A stretch of DNA of 64,000 nucleotides from Litoditis marina (lineage: Eukaryota > Nematoda > Chromadorea > Rhabditida > Rhabditidae). Shown here piece by piece: positions 27,601 through 41,694 of the stretch; the first letter of the stretch is position 1; every line of letters starts with the position of its first letter. The stretch lies in contig CAXIWQ010000270.1 of assembly GCA_964036275.1 (NCBI GenBank), positions 50,349-114,348 of the forward strand. Reading direction: 5' to 3'. The notes under the pieces are model-generated. The model was not told where the DNA came from, ran no database searches, and was given only the letters and a program-made list of their open reading frames with translations. The position numbers were made by a program, and so were the translations under genes.

Positions 27601-30600
27601 ATCTATTCAGTGGCGCACAGCCACAAAATACGAATTATCGCGGTTATCGACTTGTTGGTCTGCAGCTAAAGAGAAAAGTTCATACGGCTATCAAGTCTGT
27701 TGCTCCCAGCTACAAAAACCTAATACGACTATATATTCTGTGGCGCACAGCCACAAAAGACGAATTAACGCGGTTATTGACTCTTTGCCTCGCAGTTACA
27801 GAGAACATTTCATACGGCTATCAAATCTGTTGCTCCCAGCTACAAAAACCTAATACGACAATCTATTCTGTGGCGCACAGCCACAAAGACGAATTAACGC
27901 GGTTATTGACATTTTGACTTGCAGCTACAAAAAAAATCATACGGCTATCAAGTCTGTTGCTTCCAACTACAAAAACAAAATACGACAATCTATTCTGTGG
28001 CGCACAGCCACGAAATACGAATTAACGCGGTTATCGACTCATTGGCTTGCAGCTACGGAAAAAGTTTATACGGCTATCAAGTATGTTGCTCCCAGCTAGA
28101 AAAACCCAATACAACTATCTATTCTGTGGCACACAGCCACAAAATACGAATTAACGCGGTTATCGACTCTTTGCCTTGCAGCTACAGAAAAAAGTTTATA
28201 CGGCTATCAAGTCTGTTGCTCATGGCTACAAAAACCTAATACGACTTTATATTCTGTGGCGCACAGCCACAAAAGACAAATTAACGCGGTTATTGACTCT
28301 TTGCAGCTACAGAAAAAAGTTTATACGGCTATCAAGTATGTTGCTCCCAGCTACAAAAACCTAATACGACTATCTATTCTGTGGCGCACAGCCACAAAAT
28401 ACGAATTAACGCGGTTATCGACTATTTGCTTTGCAGCTACAGAAAAAAGTTAATACGGCTATCAAGTCTGTTGTTCCCAGCTACAAAAACCTGATACGAC
28501 AATCTATTCTGTGGCGCACAGCCACAAAATACGAATTAACGCGGTTATCGACTCTTTGCCTTGCAGCTACAGAGAACAGTTTATACGGCTATCAAGTATG
28601 TTGCTCCCAGCTAGAAAAACCCAATACAACTATCTATTCTGTGGCACACAGCCACAAAATACGAATTAACGCGGTTATCGACTATTTGCTTTGCAGCTAC
28701 AGAAAAAAGTTAATACGGCTATCAAGTCTGTTGTTCCCAGCTACAAAAACCTGATACGACAATCTATTCTGTGGCGCACAGCCACAAAATACGAATTAAC
28801 GCGGTTATCGACTCTTTGCCTTGCAGCTACAGAGAACAGTTCATACGGCTATCAAATATGTTGCTCCCAGCTACAAAAACCTAATACGACAATCTATTCT
28901 GTGGCGCACAGCCACAACATACGAATTAACGCGGTTATCGACTTTTTGCCCTGCAGCTACAGAGAACAGTTCATACGGCTATCAAGTTGCTCATGGCTAC
29001 AAAAACCTTATACGACTTTATATTCAGTGGCGCACAGCCACAAAAGACAAATTTACGCGGTTATTGACTCTTTGCCTTGCAGCTACAGAAAAAAGTTTAT
29101 ACGGCTATCAAGTATGTTGCTCCCAGCTAGAAAAACCCAATACAACTATCTATTCTGTGGCACACAGCCACAAAATACGAATTAACGCGGTTATCGACTC
29201 TTTGCCTTGCAGCTACAGAAAAAAGTTTATACGGCTATCAAGTCTGTTGCTCATGGCTACAAAAACCTAATACGACTTTATATTCTGTGGCGCACAGCCA
29301 CAAAAGACAAATTAACGCGGTTATTGACTCTTTGCAGCTACAGAAAAAAGTTTATACGGCTATCAAGTATGTTGCTCCCAGCTACAAAAACCTAATACGA
29401 CTATCTATTCTGTGGCGCACAGCCACAAAATACGAATTAACGCGGTTATCGACTATTTGCTTTGCAGCTACAGAAAAAAGTTAATACGGCTATCAAGTCT
29501 GTTGTTCCCAGCTACAAAAACCTGATACGACAATCTATTCTGTGGCGCACAGCCACAAAATACGAATTAACGCGGTTATCGACTCTTTGCCTTGCAGCTA
29601 CAGAGAACAGTTTATACGGCTATCAAGTATGTTGCTCCCAGCTAGAAAAACCCAATACAACTATCTATTCTGTGGCACACAGCCACAAAATACGAATTAA
29701 CGCGGTTATCGACTATTTGCTTTGCAGCTACAGAAAAAAGTTAATACGGCTATCAAGTCTGTTGTTCCCAGCTACAAAAACCTGATACGACAATCTATTC
29801 TGTGGCGCACAGCCACAAAATACGAATTAACGCGGTTATCGACTCTTTGCCTTGCAGCTACAGAGAACAGTTCATACGGCTATCAAATATGTTGCTCCCA
29901 GCTACAAAAACCTAATACGACAATCTATTCTGTGGCGCACAGCCACAACATACGAATTAACGCGGTTATCGACTTTTTGCCCTGCAGCTACAGAGAACAG
30001 TTCATACGGCTATCAAGTTGCTCATGGCTACAAAAACCTTATACGACTTTATATTCAGTGGCGCACAGCCACAAAAGACAAATTTACGCGGTTATTGACT
30101 CTTTGCCTTGCAGCTACAGAAAAAAGTTTATACGGCTATCAAGTATGTTGCTCCCAGCTAGAAAAACCCAATACAACTATCTATTCTGTGGCACACAGCC
30201 ACAAAATACGAATTAACGCGGTTATCGACTCTTTGCCTTGCAGCTACAGAAAAAAGTTTATACGGCTATCAAGTCTGTTGCTCATGGCTACAAAAACCTA
30301 ATACGACTTTATATTCTGTGGCGCACAGCCACAAAAGACAAATTAACGCGGTTATCACCTTATTGCCTTGCAGCTACAGAAAAAAAGTTTATACGGCTAT
30401 CAAATCTGTTGCTCGCAGCTACAAAAACCTAATACGACAATCTATTATGTGGCGCACAGCCACAAAATACGAATTAACGCTGTTATCGACTCTTTGGCTT
30501 GCAGCTACAGAGAAAAGCTTATACGGCTACCAAGTGTGTTGCTCACAGCTACAAGAACCTGATACGACTATATATTCTGTGGCGCACAGCCACAAAATAC

Positions 30601-33600
30601 GAATTAACGCTGTTATCGACTCTTTGGCTTGCAGCTACAGAAAAAAGCTTATACGGCTATCAAGTCTGTTGCTCCCAGCTACAAAAACCTAATACGACTT
30701 TATATTCTGTGGCGCACAGCCACAAAAGACAAATTATCGCGGTTATCGACTCTTTGGCTTGCAGCTACAGAAAAAAGCTTATACGGCTATCAAGTCTGTT
30801 GCTCCCAGCTATAAAAACCTAATACGACTTTATATTCTGTGGCGCACAGCCACAAAAGACAAATTAACGCGGTTATTGACTCTTTGCCTTGCAGCTACAG
30901 GAAAAAGTTCATACGGCTATCAAGTCTGTTGCTCCCAGCTACAAGAACCTGATACGACTATCTTTTCTGTGGCGCACAGCCACGAAATACAAATTAACGC
31001 GGTTATCGACTTTTCGGCTTGCAGTTACAGAAAAAAAAATCACACGGCTATCAAGTCTGTTGCTCACAACTACAAAAACCTAATACGACTGTACATCCTG
31101 TGGCGCACAGCCACAAAAGACAGTTTAACGCGGTTATTGACTCTTTGCCTTGCAGCTACAGAAAAAAATTATACGGCTATCAAGTCTGTTGCTCCCAGCT
31201 ACAAAAACCTAATACGACTTTATATTCTGTGGCGCACAGCCACAAAATACAAATTAACGCGGTTATTGACTCTTTGCCGTGCAGCTACAGAAAAAAGTTT
31301 ATACGGCTATCAAGTCTGTTGCTCCCAGCTACAAAAACCTAATACGACAATCTTTTCTGTGGTGCACAAGCAGAAAATACGAATTAACGCGGTTATCGAC
31401 TCTTTGCCTTGCAGCTACAGAGAACAGTTTATACGGCTATCAAGTATGTTGCTCCCAGCTAGAAAAACCCAATACAACTATCTATTCTGTGGCACACAGC
31501 CACAAAATACGAATTAACGCGGTTATCGACTATTTGCTTTGCAGCTACAGAAAAAAGTTAATACGGCTATCAAGTCTGTTGTTCCCAGCTACAAAAACCT
31601 GATACGACAATCTATTCTGTGGCGCACAGCCACAAAATACGAATTAACGCGGTTATCGACTCTTTGCCTTGCAGCTACAGAGAACAGTTTATACGGTTAT
31701 CAAGTATGTTGCTCCCAGCTAGAAAAACCCAATACAACTATCTATTCTGTGGCACACAGCCACAAAATACGAATTAACGCGGTTATCGACTATTTGCTTT
31801 GCATCTACAGAAAAAAGTTAATACGGCTATCAAGTCTGTTGTTCCCAGCTACAAAAACCTGATACGACAATCTATTCTGTGGCGCACAGCCACAAAATAC
31901 GAATTAACGCGGTTATCGACTCTTTGCCTTGCAGCTACAGAGAACAGTTCATACGGCTATCAAATATGTTGCTCCCAGCTACAAAAACCTAATACGACAA
32001 TCTATTCTGTGGCGCACAGCCACAACATACGAATTAACGCGGTTATCGACTTTTTGCCCTGCAGCTACAGAGAACAGTTCATACGGCTATCAAATCTGTT
32101 GCTCCCAGCTACAAAAACCTAATACGACAATCTTTTCTGTGGCGCACAGCCACAAAATACGAATTAACGCGGTTATCGACTTGTTGGCTTGCAGCTACAG
32201 AGAAAAGTTCATACGGCTATCAAGTCTGTTGCTCCCAGCTACAAAAACCTAATACGACAATCTATTCTGTGGCGCACAGCCACAAAATACGAATTTACGC
32301 GGTTATCGACTCTTTGTCTTGCAGCTACAGAAAAAAAGTTTATACGGCTATCAAGTCTGTTGCTCATGGCTACAAAAACCTAATACGACTTTATATCCTG
32401 TGGCGCACAGCCACAAAATACAAATTAACGCGGTTATTGACTCTTTGCCTTGCAGTTACAGAGAACATTTCATACGGCTATCACATCTGTTGCTCCCAGC
32501 TACAAAAACCTAATACGACAATCTAATCTGTGGCGCACAGCCACAAAAGACGAACTAACGTGGTTATCGACTCTTTGCCTTGCAGCTACAGAAAAAAAGT
32601 TTATACGGCTTTCAAGTCTGTTGCTCATGGCTACAAAAACCTAATGCGACTTTATATCCTGTGGCGCACAGCCACAAAAGACAAATTAACGCGGTTATTA
32701 CCTCTTTGCCTTGCAGCTACAGAAAAAAGTTCATACGGCTATCAAGTCTGTTGCTCCCAGCTACAAAAACCTGATACGACAATCTATTCTAAGGCGCACA
32801 GCCACAAAAGACAAATTAACGCGGTTATTACCTCTTTGCCTTGCAGCTACAGAAAGAAGTTCATACGGCTATCAAGTCTGTTGCTCCCAGCTACAAAAAC
32901 CTAATACGACTTTGTATTTTGTGGCGCACAGCCACAAAAGACAAATTAACGCGGTTATTGACTCTTTGCCGTGCAGCTACAGGGAAAAGGTTATACGGCT
33001 ATCAAGTATGTTGCTCCCAGCTACAAAAACCTAATACGACTATCTATTCTGTGGCGCACAGCCACAAATTACGAATTAACGCGGTTATCGACTCTTTGCC
33101 TTGCAGCTACAGAGAACAGTTCATACGGCTATCAAATCTGTTGCTCCCAGCTACAAAAACCTAATACGACAATCTATTCTGTGGCGCACAGCCACAAAAT
33201 ACGAATTATCGCGGTTATCGACTTGTTGGCTTGCAGCTACAGAGAAAAGTTTATACGGATATCAAGTCTGTTGCTCCCAGCTACGAAAACCTAATTCGAC
33301 TTTATATTCTGTGGCGCACAGCCACAAAAGACAAATTAACGCGGTTATTGACTTTTTGCCGTGCAGCTACAGGAAAAAGGTTATACGGCTATCAAGTATG
33401 TTGCTCCCAGCTACAAAAACCTAATACTATTCTGTGGCGCACAGCCACAAAATACGAATTAACGCGGTTATCGACTCTTTGCCTTGCAGCTACAGAGAAC
33501 AGTTCATACGGCTATCAAATCTGTTGCTCCCAGCTACAAAAACCTAATACGACAATCTTTTCTGTGGCGCACAGCCACAAAATACGAATTATCGCGGTTA

Positions 33601-36600
33601 TCGACTTGTTGGCTTGCAGCTACAGAGAAAAGTTCATACGGCTATCAAGTCTGTTGCTCCCAGCTACAAAAACCTGATACGACAATCTATTCTGTGGCGC
33701 ACAGCCACAAAAGACAAATTAACGCGGTTATTACCTCTTTGCCTTGCAGCTACAGAAAAAAGTTCATACGGCTATCAAGTCTGTTGCTCCCAGCTACGAA
33801 AACCTAATACGACTTTATATTCTGTGGCGCACAGCCACAAAAGACAAATTAACGCGGTTATTGACTCTTTGCCGTGCAGCTACAGGAAAAAGGTTATACG
33901 GCTATCAAGTATGTTGCTCCCAGCTACAAAAACCTAATACTATTCTGTGGCGCACAGCCACAAAATACGAATTAACGCGGTTATCGACTCTTTGCCTTGC
34001 AGCTACAGAGAACATTCCATACGGCTATCAAATCTGTTGCTCCCAGCTACAAAAACCTATTACGACAATCTATTCTGTGGCGCACAGCCACAAAGTACGA
34101 ATTATCGCGGTTATCGACTTGTTGGCTTGCAGCTACAGAGAAAAGTTCATACGGCTATCAAGTCTGTTGCTCCCAGCTACAAAAACCTGATACGACAATC
34201 TATTCTGTGGCGCACAGCCACAAAAGACAAATTAACGCGGTTATTACCTCTTTGCCTTGCAGCTACAGAAAAAAGTTTATACGGCTATCAAGTCTGTTGC
34301 TCATGGCTACAAAAACCTAATACGACTTTATATTCTGTGGCGCACAGCCACAAAAGACAAATTAACGCGGTTATTGACTCTTTGCCGTGCAGCTACAGAA
34401 AAAAGTTTATACGGCTATCAAGTATGTTGCTCCCAGCTACAAAAACCTAACACGACTATCTATTCTGTGGCGCACAGCCACAAAATACGAATTAACGCGG
34501 TTATCGACTGTTTGCTTTGCAGCTACAGAAAAAAGTTAATACGGCTATCAAGTCTGTTGCTCCCAGCTACAAAAACCTAATACGACAATCTATTCTGTGG
34601 CGCACAGCCACAAAAACGAATTAACGCGGTTATCGACATTTTGACTTGCAGCTACAAAAAAAATCATACGGCTATCAAGTCTGTTGCTCCCAACTACAAA
34701 AACATAATACGACTTTATATTCTGTGGCGCACAACCACAAAATACAAATTAACGCGGTTATTGACTCTTTGCCTTGCAGTTACAGAGAACATTTCATACG
34801 GCTATCAAATCTGTTGCTCCCAGCTACAAAAACCTAATACGACAATCTATTCTGTGGCGCACAGCCACAAAATACGAATTAACGCGGTTATCGACTCTTT
34901 GCCTAGCAGCTACAGAAAAAAAGTTTATACGGCTATCAAATCTGTTGCTCCCAGCTACAAAAACCTAATACGACAATCTATTCTGTGGCGCACCGCCACA
35001 AAATACGAATTAACGTGGTTATCGACTCTTTGCCTTGCAGCTACAGAAGAAAAGTTTATACGGCTTTCAAGTCTGTTGCTCATGGCTACAAAAACCTAAT
35101 ACGACTTTATATCCTGTGGCGCACAGCCACAAAAGACAAATTATCGCGGTTATTACCTCTTTGCCTTGCAGCTACAGAAAAAAGTTCATACGGCTATCAA
35201 GTCTGTTGCTCCCAGCTACGAAAACCTGATACGACAATCTATTCTAAGGCGCACAGCCACAAAAGACAAATTAACGCGGTTATTACCTCTTTGCCTTGCA
35301 GCTACAGAAAGAAGTTCATACGGCTATCAAGTCTGTTGCTCCCAGCTACAAAAACCTAATACGACTTTGTATTCTGTGGCGCACAGCCACAAAAGACAAA
35401 TTAACGCGGTTATTGACTCTTTGCCGTGCAGCTACAGGGAAAAGGTTATACGGCTATCAAGTATGTTGCTCCCAGCTACAAAAACCTAATACGACTATCT
35501 ATTCTGTGGCGCACAGCCACAAAATACGAATTAACGCGGTTATCGACTCTTTGCCTTGCAGCTACAGAGAACAGTTCATACGGCTATCAAATCTGTTGCT
35601 CCCAGCTACAAAAACCCAATACGACAATCTATTCTGTGGCGCACAACCACAAAATACGAATTATCGCGGTTATCGACTTGTTGGCTTGCAGCTACAGAGA
35701 AAAGTTCATACGGCTATAAAGTCTGTTGCTCCCAGCTACAAAAACCTGATACGACAATCTATTCTGTGGCGCACAGCCACAAAAGACAAATTAACGCGGT
35801 TATTACCTCTTTGCCTTGCAGCTACAGAAAAAAGTTCATACGGCTATCAAGTCTGTTGCTCCCAGCTACGAAAACCTAATACGACTTTATATTCTGTGGC
35901 GCACAGCCACAAAAGACAAATTAACGCGGTTATTGACTCTTTGCCGTGCAGCTACAGGAAAAAGGTTATACGGCTATCAAGTATGTTGCTCCCAGCTACA
36001 AAAACCTAATACTATTCTGTGGCGCACAGCCACAAAATACGAATTAACGCGGGTATCGACTCTTTGCCTTGCAGCTACAGAGAACAGTTCATACGGCTAT
36101 CAAATCTGTTGCTCCCAGCTACAAAAACCTAATACGACAATCTATTCTGTGGCGCACAGCCACAAAATACGAATTATCGCGGTTATCGACTTGTTGGTCT
36201 GCAGCTAAAGAGAAAAGTTCATACGGCTATCAAGTCTGTTGCTCCCAGCTACAAAAACCTAATACGACTATATATTCTGTGGCGCACAGCCACAAAAGAC
36301 GAATTAACGCGGTTATTGACTCTTTGCCTCGCAGTTACAGAGAACATTTCATACGGCTATCAAATCTGTTGCTCCCAGCTACAAAAACCTAATACGACAA
36401 TCTATTCTGTGGCGCACAGCCACAAAGACGAATTAACGCGGTTATTGACATTTTGACTTGCAGCTACAAAAAAAATCATACGGCTATCAAGTCTGTTGCT
36501 TCCAACTACAAAAACAAAATACGACAATCTATTCTGTGGCGCACAGCCACGAAATACGAATTAACGCGGTTATCGACTCATTGGCTTGCAGCTACGGAAA

Positions 36601-39600
36601 AAGTTTATACGGCTATCAAGTATGTTGCTCCCAGCTAGAAAAACCCAATACAACTATCTATTCTGTGGCACACAGCCACAAAATACGAATTAACGCGGTT
36701 ATCGACTCTTTGCCTTGCAGCTACAGAAAAAAGTTTATACGGCTATCAAGTCTGTTGCTCATGGCTACAAAAACCTAATACGACTTTATATTCTGTGGCG
36801 CACAGCCACAAAAGACAAATTAACGCGGTTATTGACTCTTTGCAGCTACAGAAAAAAGTTTATACGGCTATCAAGTATGTTGCTCCCAGCTACAAAAACC
36901 TAATACGACTATCTATTCTGTGGCGCACAGCCACAAAATACGAATTAACGCGGTTATCGACTATTTGCTTTGCAGCTACAGAAAAAAGTTAATACGGCTA
37001 TCAAGTCTGTTGTTCCCAGCTACAAAAACCTGATACGACAATCTATTCTGTGGCGCACAGCCACAAAATACGAATTAACGCGGTTATCGACTCTTTGCCT
37101 TGCAGCTACAGAGAACAGTTTATACGGCTATCAAGTATGTTGCTCCCAGCTAGAAAAACCCAATACAACTATCTATTCTGTGGCACACAGCCACAAAATA
37201 CGAATTAACGCGGTTATCGACTATTTGCTTTGCAGCTACAGAAAAAAGTTAATACGGCTATCAAGTCTGTTGTTCCCAGCTACAAAAACCTGATACGACA
37301 ATCTATTCTGTGGCGCACAGCCACAAAATACGAATTAACGCGGTTAGAAACAATCTATCGACTCTTTGCCTTGCAGCTACAGAGAACAGTTCATACGGCT
37401 ATCAAATATGTTGCTCCCAGCTACAAAAACCTAATACGACAATCTATTCTGTGGCGCACAGCCACAACATACGAATTAACGCGGTTATCGACTTTTTGCC
37501 CTGCAGCTACAGAGAACAGTTCATACGGCTATCAAGTTGCTCATGGCTACAAAAACCTTATACGACTTTATATTCAGTGGCGCACAGCCACAAAAGACAA
37601 ATTTACGCGGTTATTGACTCTTTGCCTTGCAGCTACAGAAAAAAGTTTATACGGCTATCAAGTATGTTGCTCCCAGCTAGAAAAACCCAATACAACTATC
37701 TATTCTGTGGCACACAGCCACAAAATACGAATTAACGCGGTTATCGACTCTTTGCCTTGCAGCTACAGAAAAACGTTTATACGGCTATCAAGTCTGTTGC
37801 TCATGGCTACAAAAACCTAATACGACTTTATATTCTGTGGCGCACAGCCACAAAAGACAAATTAACGCGGTTATTGACTCTTTGCAGCTACAGAAAAAAG
37901 TTTATACGGCTATCAAGTATGTTGCTCCCAGCTACAAAAACCTAATACGACTATCTATTCTGTGGCGCACAGCCACAAAATACGAATTAACGCGGTTATC
38001 GACTATTTGCTTTGCAGCTACAGAAAAAAGTTAATACGGCTATCAAGTCTGTTGTTCCCAGCTACAAAAACCTGATACGACAATCTATTCTGTGGCGCAC
38101 AGCCACAAAATACGAATTAACGCGGTTATCGACTCTTTGCCTTGCAGCTACAGAGAACAGTTTATACGGCTATCAAGTATGTTGCTCCCAGCTAGAAAAA
38201 CCCAATACAACTATCTATTCTGTGGCACACAGCCACAAAATACGAATTAACGCGGTTATCGACTATTTGCTTTGCAGCTACAGAAAAAAGTTAATACGGC
38301 TATCAAGTCTGTTGTTCCCAGCTACAAAAACCTGATACGACAATCTATTCTGTGGCGCACAGCCACAAAATACGAATTAACGCGGTTATCGACTCTTTGC
38401 CTTGCAGCTACAGAGAACAGTTCATACGGCTATCAAATATGTTGCTCCCAGCTACAAAAACCTAATACGACAATCTATTCTGTGGCGCACAGCCACAACA
38501 TACGAATTAACGCGGTTATCGACTTTTTGCCCTGCAGCTACAGAGAACAGTTCATACGGCTATCAAGTTGCTCATGGCTACAAAAACCTTATACGACTTT
38601 ATATTCAGTGGCGCACAGCCACAAAAGACAAATTTACGCGGTTATTGACTCTTTGCCTTGCAGCTACAGAAAAAAGTTTATACGGCTATCAAGTATGTTG
38701 CTCCCAGCTAGAAAAACCCAATACAACTATCTATTCTGTGGCACACAGCCACAAAATACGAATTAACGCGGTTATCGACTCTTTGCCTTGCAGCTACAGA
38801 AAAAAGTTTATACGGCTATCAAGTCTGTTGCTCCCAGCTACAAGAACCTGATACGACTATCTTTTCTGTGGCGCACAGCCACGAAATACAAATTAACGCG
38901 GTTATCGACTTTTCGGCTTGCAGCTACAGAAAAAAGCTTATACGGCTATCAAGTCTGTTGCTCCCAGCTACAAAAACCTAATACGACTTTATATTCTGTG
39001 GCGCACAGCCACAAAAGACAAATTATCGCGGTTATCGACTCTTTGGCTTGCAGCTACAGAAAAAAGCTTATACGGCTATCAAGTCTGTTGCTCCCAGCTA
39101 TAAAAACCTAATACGACTTTATATTCTGTGGCGCACAGCCACAAAAGACAAATTAACGCGGTTATTGACTCTTTGCCTTGCAGCTACAGGAAAAAGTTCA
39201 TACGGCTATCAAGTCTGTTGCTCCCAGCTACAAGAACCTGATACGACTATCTTTTCTGTGGCGCACAGCCACGAAATACAAATTAACGCGGTTATCGACT
39301 TTTCGGCTTGCAGTTACAGAAAAAAAAATCACACGGCTATCAAGTCTGTTGCTCACAACTACAAAAACCTAATACGACTGTACATCCTGTGGCGCACAGC
39401 CACAAAAGACAGTTTAACGCGGTTATTGACTCTTTGCCTTGCAGCTACAGAAAAAAATTATACGGCTATCAAGTCTGTTGCTCCCAGCTACAAAAACCTA
39501 ATACGACTTTATATTCTGTGGCGCACAGCCACAAAATACAAATTAACGCGGTTATTGACTCTTTGCCGTGCAGCTACAGAAAAAAGTTTATACGGCTATC

Positions 39601-40340
39601 AAGTCTGTTGCTCCCAGCTACAAAAACCTAATACGACAATCTTTTCTGTGGTGCACAAGCAGAAAATACGAATTAACGCGGTTATCGACTCTTTGCCTTG
39701 CAGCTACAGAGAACAGTTTATACGGCTATCAAGTATGTTGCTCCCAGCTAGAAAAACCCAATACAACTATCTATTCTGTGGCACACAGCCACAAAATACG
39801 AATTAACGCGGTTATCGACTATTTGCTTTGCAGCTACAGAAAAAAGTTAATACGGCTATCAAGTCTGTTGTTCCCAGCTACAAAAACCTGATACGACAAT
39901 CTATTCTGTGGCGCACAGCCACAAAATACGAATTAACGCGGTTATCGACTCTTTGCCTTGCAGCTACAGAGAACAGTTTATACGGTTATCAAGTATGTTG
40001 CTCCCAGCTAGAAAAACCCAATACAACTATCTATTCTGTGGCACACAGCCACAAAATACGAATTAACGCGGTTATCGACTATTTGCTTTGCATCTACAGA
40101 AAAAAGTTAATACGGCTATCAAGTCTGTTGTTCCCAGCTACAAAAACCTGATACGACAATCTATTCTGTGGCGCACAGCCACAAAATACGAATTAACGCG
40201 GTTATCGACTCTTTGCCTTGCAGCTACAGAGAACAGTTCATACGGCTATCAAATATGTTGCTCCCAGCTACAAAAACCTAATACGACAATCTATTCTGTG
40301 GCGCACAGCCACAACATACGAATTAACGCGGTTATCGACT
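24640..40340. repeat. Large-scale duplication (~8.3-8.5 kb) within satellite A
   Basis: Two long segments repeat here. About 25700-30190 recurs at about 34240-38740 (offset 8539, becoming 8550 after an 11-base insertion at 37347-37357; pairs 26107/34646, 28176/36715, 28691/37230, 29722/38272). About 30600-32050 recurs at about 38890-40340 (offset 8289; pairs 30629/38918, 31279/39568, 31929/40218). A 770-bp tandem repeat (24948/25718) lies at the left end. The change of offset between segments means about 260 bp, roughly two monomers, was gained or lost in one copy. Confidence 0.85.
28130..30250. repeat. ~1031-bp higher-order repeat (8-mer) in tandem
   Basis: Landmarks 28176, 28431, 28691 and 28821 recur at +1031 (29207, 29462, 29722, 29852), and the series begins again near 30238. 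The unit includes shortened monomers (TTTGCAGCTAC without CCTTG near 28303, and ATCAAGTTGCTCATGG near 28982), which make good tags. The same tandem set is found again near 36670-38790, where one copy carries the 11-base insertion at 37347-37357 and the spacing becomes 1042. Confidence 0.85.
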
Positions 40341-41189
40341 TTTTGCCCTGCAGCTACAGAGAACAGTTCATACGGCTATCAAGTTGCTCATGGCTACAAA
40401 AACCTTATACGACTCTATATTCAGTGGCGCACAGCCACAAAAGACAAATTTACGCGGTTATTGACTCTTTGCCTTGCAGCTACAGAAAAAAGTTTATACG
40501 GCTATCAAGTATGTTGCTCCCAGCTAGAAAAACCCAATACAACTATCTATTCTGTGGCACACAGCCACAAAACACGAATTAACGCGGTTATCGACTCTTT
40601 GCCTTGCAGCTACAGAAAAAAGTTTATACGGCTATCAAGTCTGTTGCTCATGGCTACAAAAACCTAATACGACTTTATATTCTGTGGCGCACAGCCACAA
40701 AAGACAAATTAACGCGGTTATCACCTTATTGCCTTGCAGCTACAGAAAAAAAAGTTCATACGGCTATCAAGTCTGTTGCTCCCAGCTACAAGAACCTGAT
40801 ACGACTATCTTTTCTGTGGCGCACAGCCACGAAATACAAATTAACGCGGTTATCGACTTTTCGGCTTGCAGTTACAGAAAAAAAATCACACGGCTATCAA
40901 GTCTGTTGCTCACAACTACAAAAACCTAATACGACTGTACATCCTGTGGCGCACAGCCACAAAAGACAGTTTAACGCGGTTATTGACTCTTTGCCTTGCA
41001 GCTACAGAAAAAAATTATACGGCTATCAAGTCTGTTGCTCCCAGCTACAAAAACCTAATACGACTTTATATTCTGTGGCGCACAGCCACAAAATACAAAT
41101 TAACGCGGTTATTGACTCTTTGCCGTGCAGCTACAGAAAAAAGTTTATACGGCTATCAAGTCTGTTGCTCCCAGCTACAAAAACCTAAT

Positions 41190-41694
41190 ACGACAATCTT
41201 TTCTGTGGTGCACAAGCAGAAAATACGAATTAACGCGGTTATTGACTCTGTGGCTTGCATTTACAGAGAACAGTTCATACGGCTATCACGTCTGTTGCTC
41301 CCAGCTACAAAAACCGAATACGACTTTATATTCTGTGGCGCACAGCCACAAAAGACAAATTAACGCGGTTATCGACTCTTTGGCTTGCAGTTACAGAGAA
41401 AAGTTCATACGGCTATCCAGTCTGTTGCTCCCAGCTACAAAGACTTAAAACGACTATCTATTTTGTGGCGCACAGCCACGAAATACGAATTAACGCGGTT
41501 ATCGACTCATTGGCTTGCAGCTACGGAAAAAAGTTTATACGGCTATCAAGTCTGTTGCTCCCAGCTACAAAAACCTAATACGACTTTTTATTATGTGGCG
41601 CACAGCCACAAAAGACACATTAACGCGGTTATTGACTCTTTGCCTTGCAGCTACAGAAAACAATTTATACGGCTATCAAGTATGTTGCTCCCAG
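41190..41694. repeat. Diverged edge monomers of satellite A
   Basis: The last four monomers before the LTR depart from consensus (GTGGTGCACAAGCAG near 41207, TTGCATTTACAGAG near 41255, CAGTCTGTTGCTCC near 41418, AAAGACTTAAAACG near 41437). Edge divergence is usual where homogenisation by unequal exchange is weakest, so this may have been close to the natural edge of the array when the LTR element inserted. The array stops inside a monomer at TTGCTCCCAG. Confidence 0.6.

Larger units (their letters stand above)
2952..41694. repeat. Satellite A array, main block (~130-bp monomer, ~300 copies)
   Basis: Continuous ~130-bp tandem repeats. Each monomer resolves into three related ~43-bp parts: CAGCTACAGAAAA... 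(44 bp), CAGCTACAAAAACC... (41 bp) and CAGCCACAAAAGAC... (45 bp). They share CAGCYACARAAA at the start, an ATACG/TTAACG core and a TCT(G/T)TKGC end. The block TGTGGC-GCACA-GCCACA is a perfect 6-bp stem with a 5-base loop. Length variants include 123-bp monomers missing about 7 bases (e.g. 1244, 3570, 4081, 5757) and small deletions near 24218, 28303 and 28987. Monomer variants recur in blocks, showing higher-order organisation. No gene is supported anywhere in this block. Confidence 0.97.

Noticed and set aside
1..41694. Many overlapping forward open frames of 60-277 codons in satellite A with similar Lys/Thr/Ala-rich peptides
   Set aside because: They arise from a 130-bp unit whose only stops fall at CCTAATAC or CCTGATAC. 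The unit is not a multiple of three, so the same DNA is read in all three frames. Many begin with TTG or GTG. No codon-level conservation is separate from DNA conservation.
1..41694. CRISPR-like array
   Set aside because: The repeats are contiguous 130-bp units without unique spacers, in a eukaryotic context with spliced-type genes and LTR elements.
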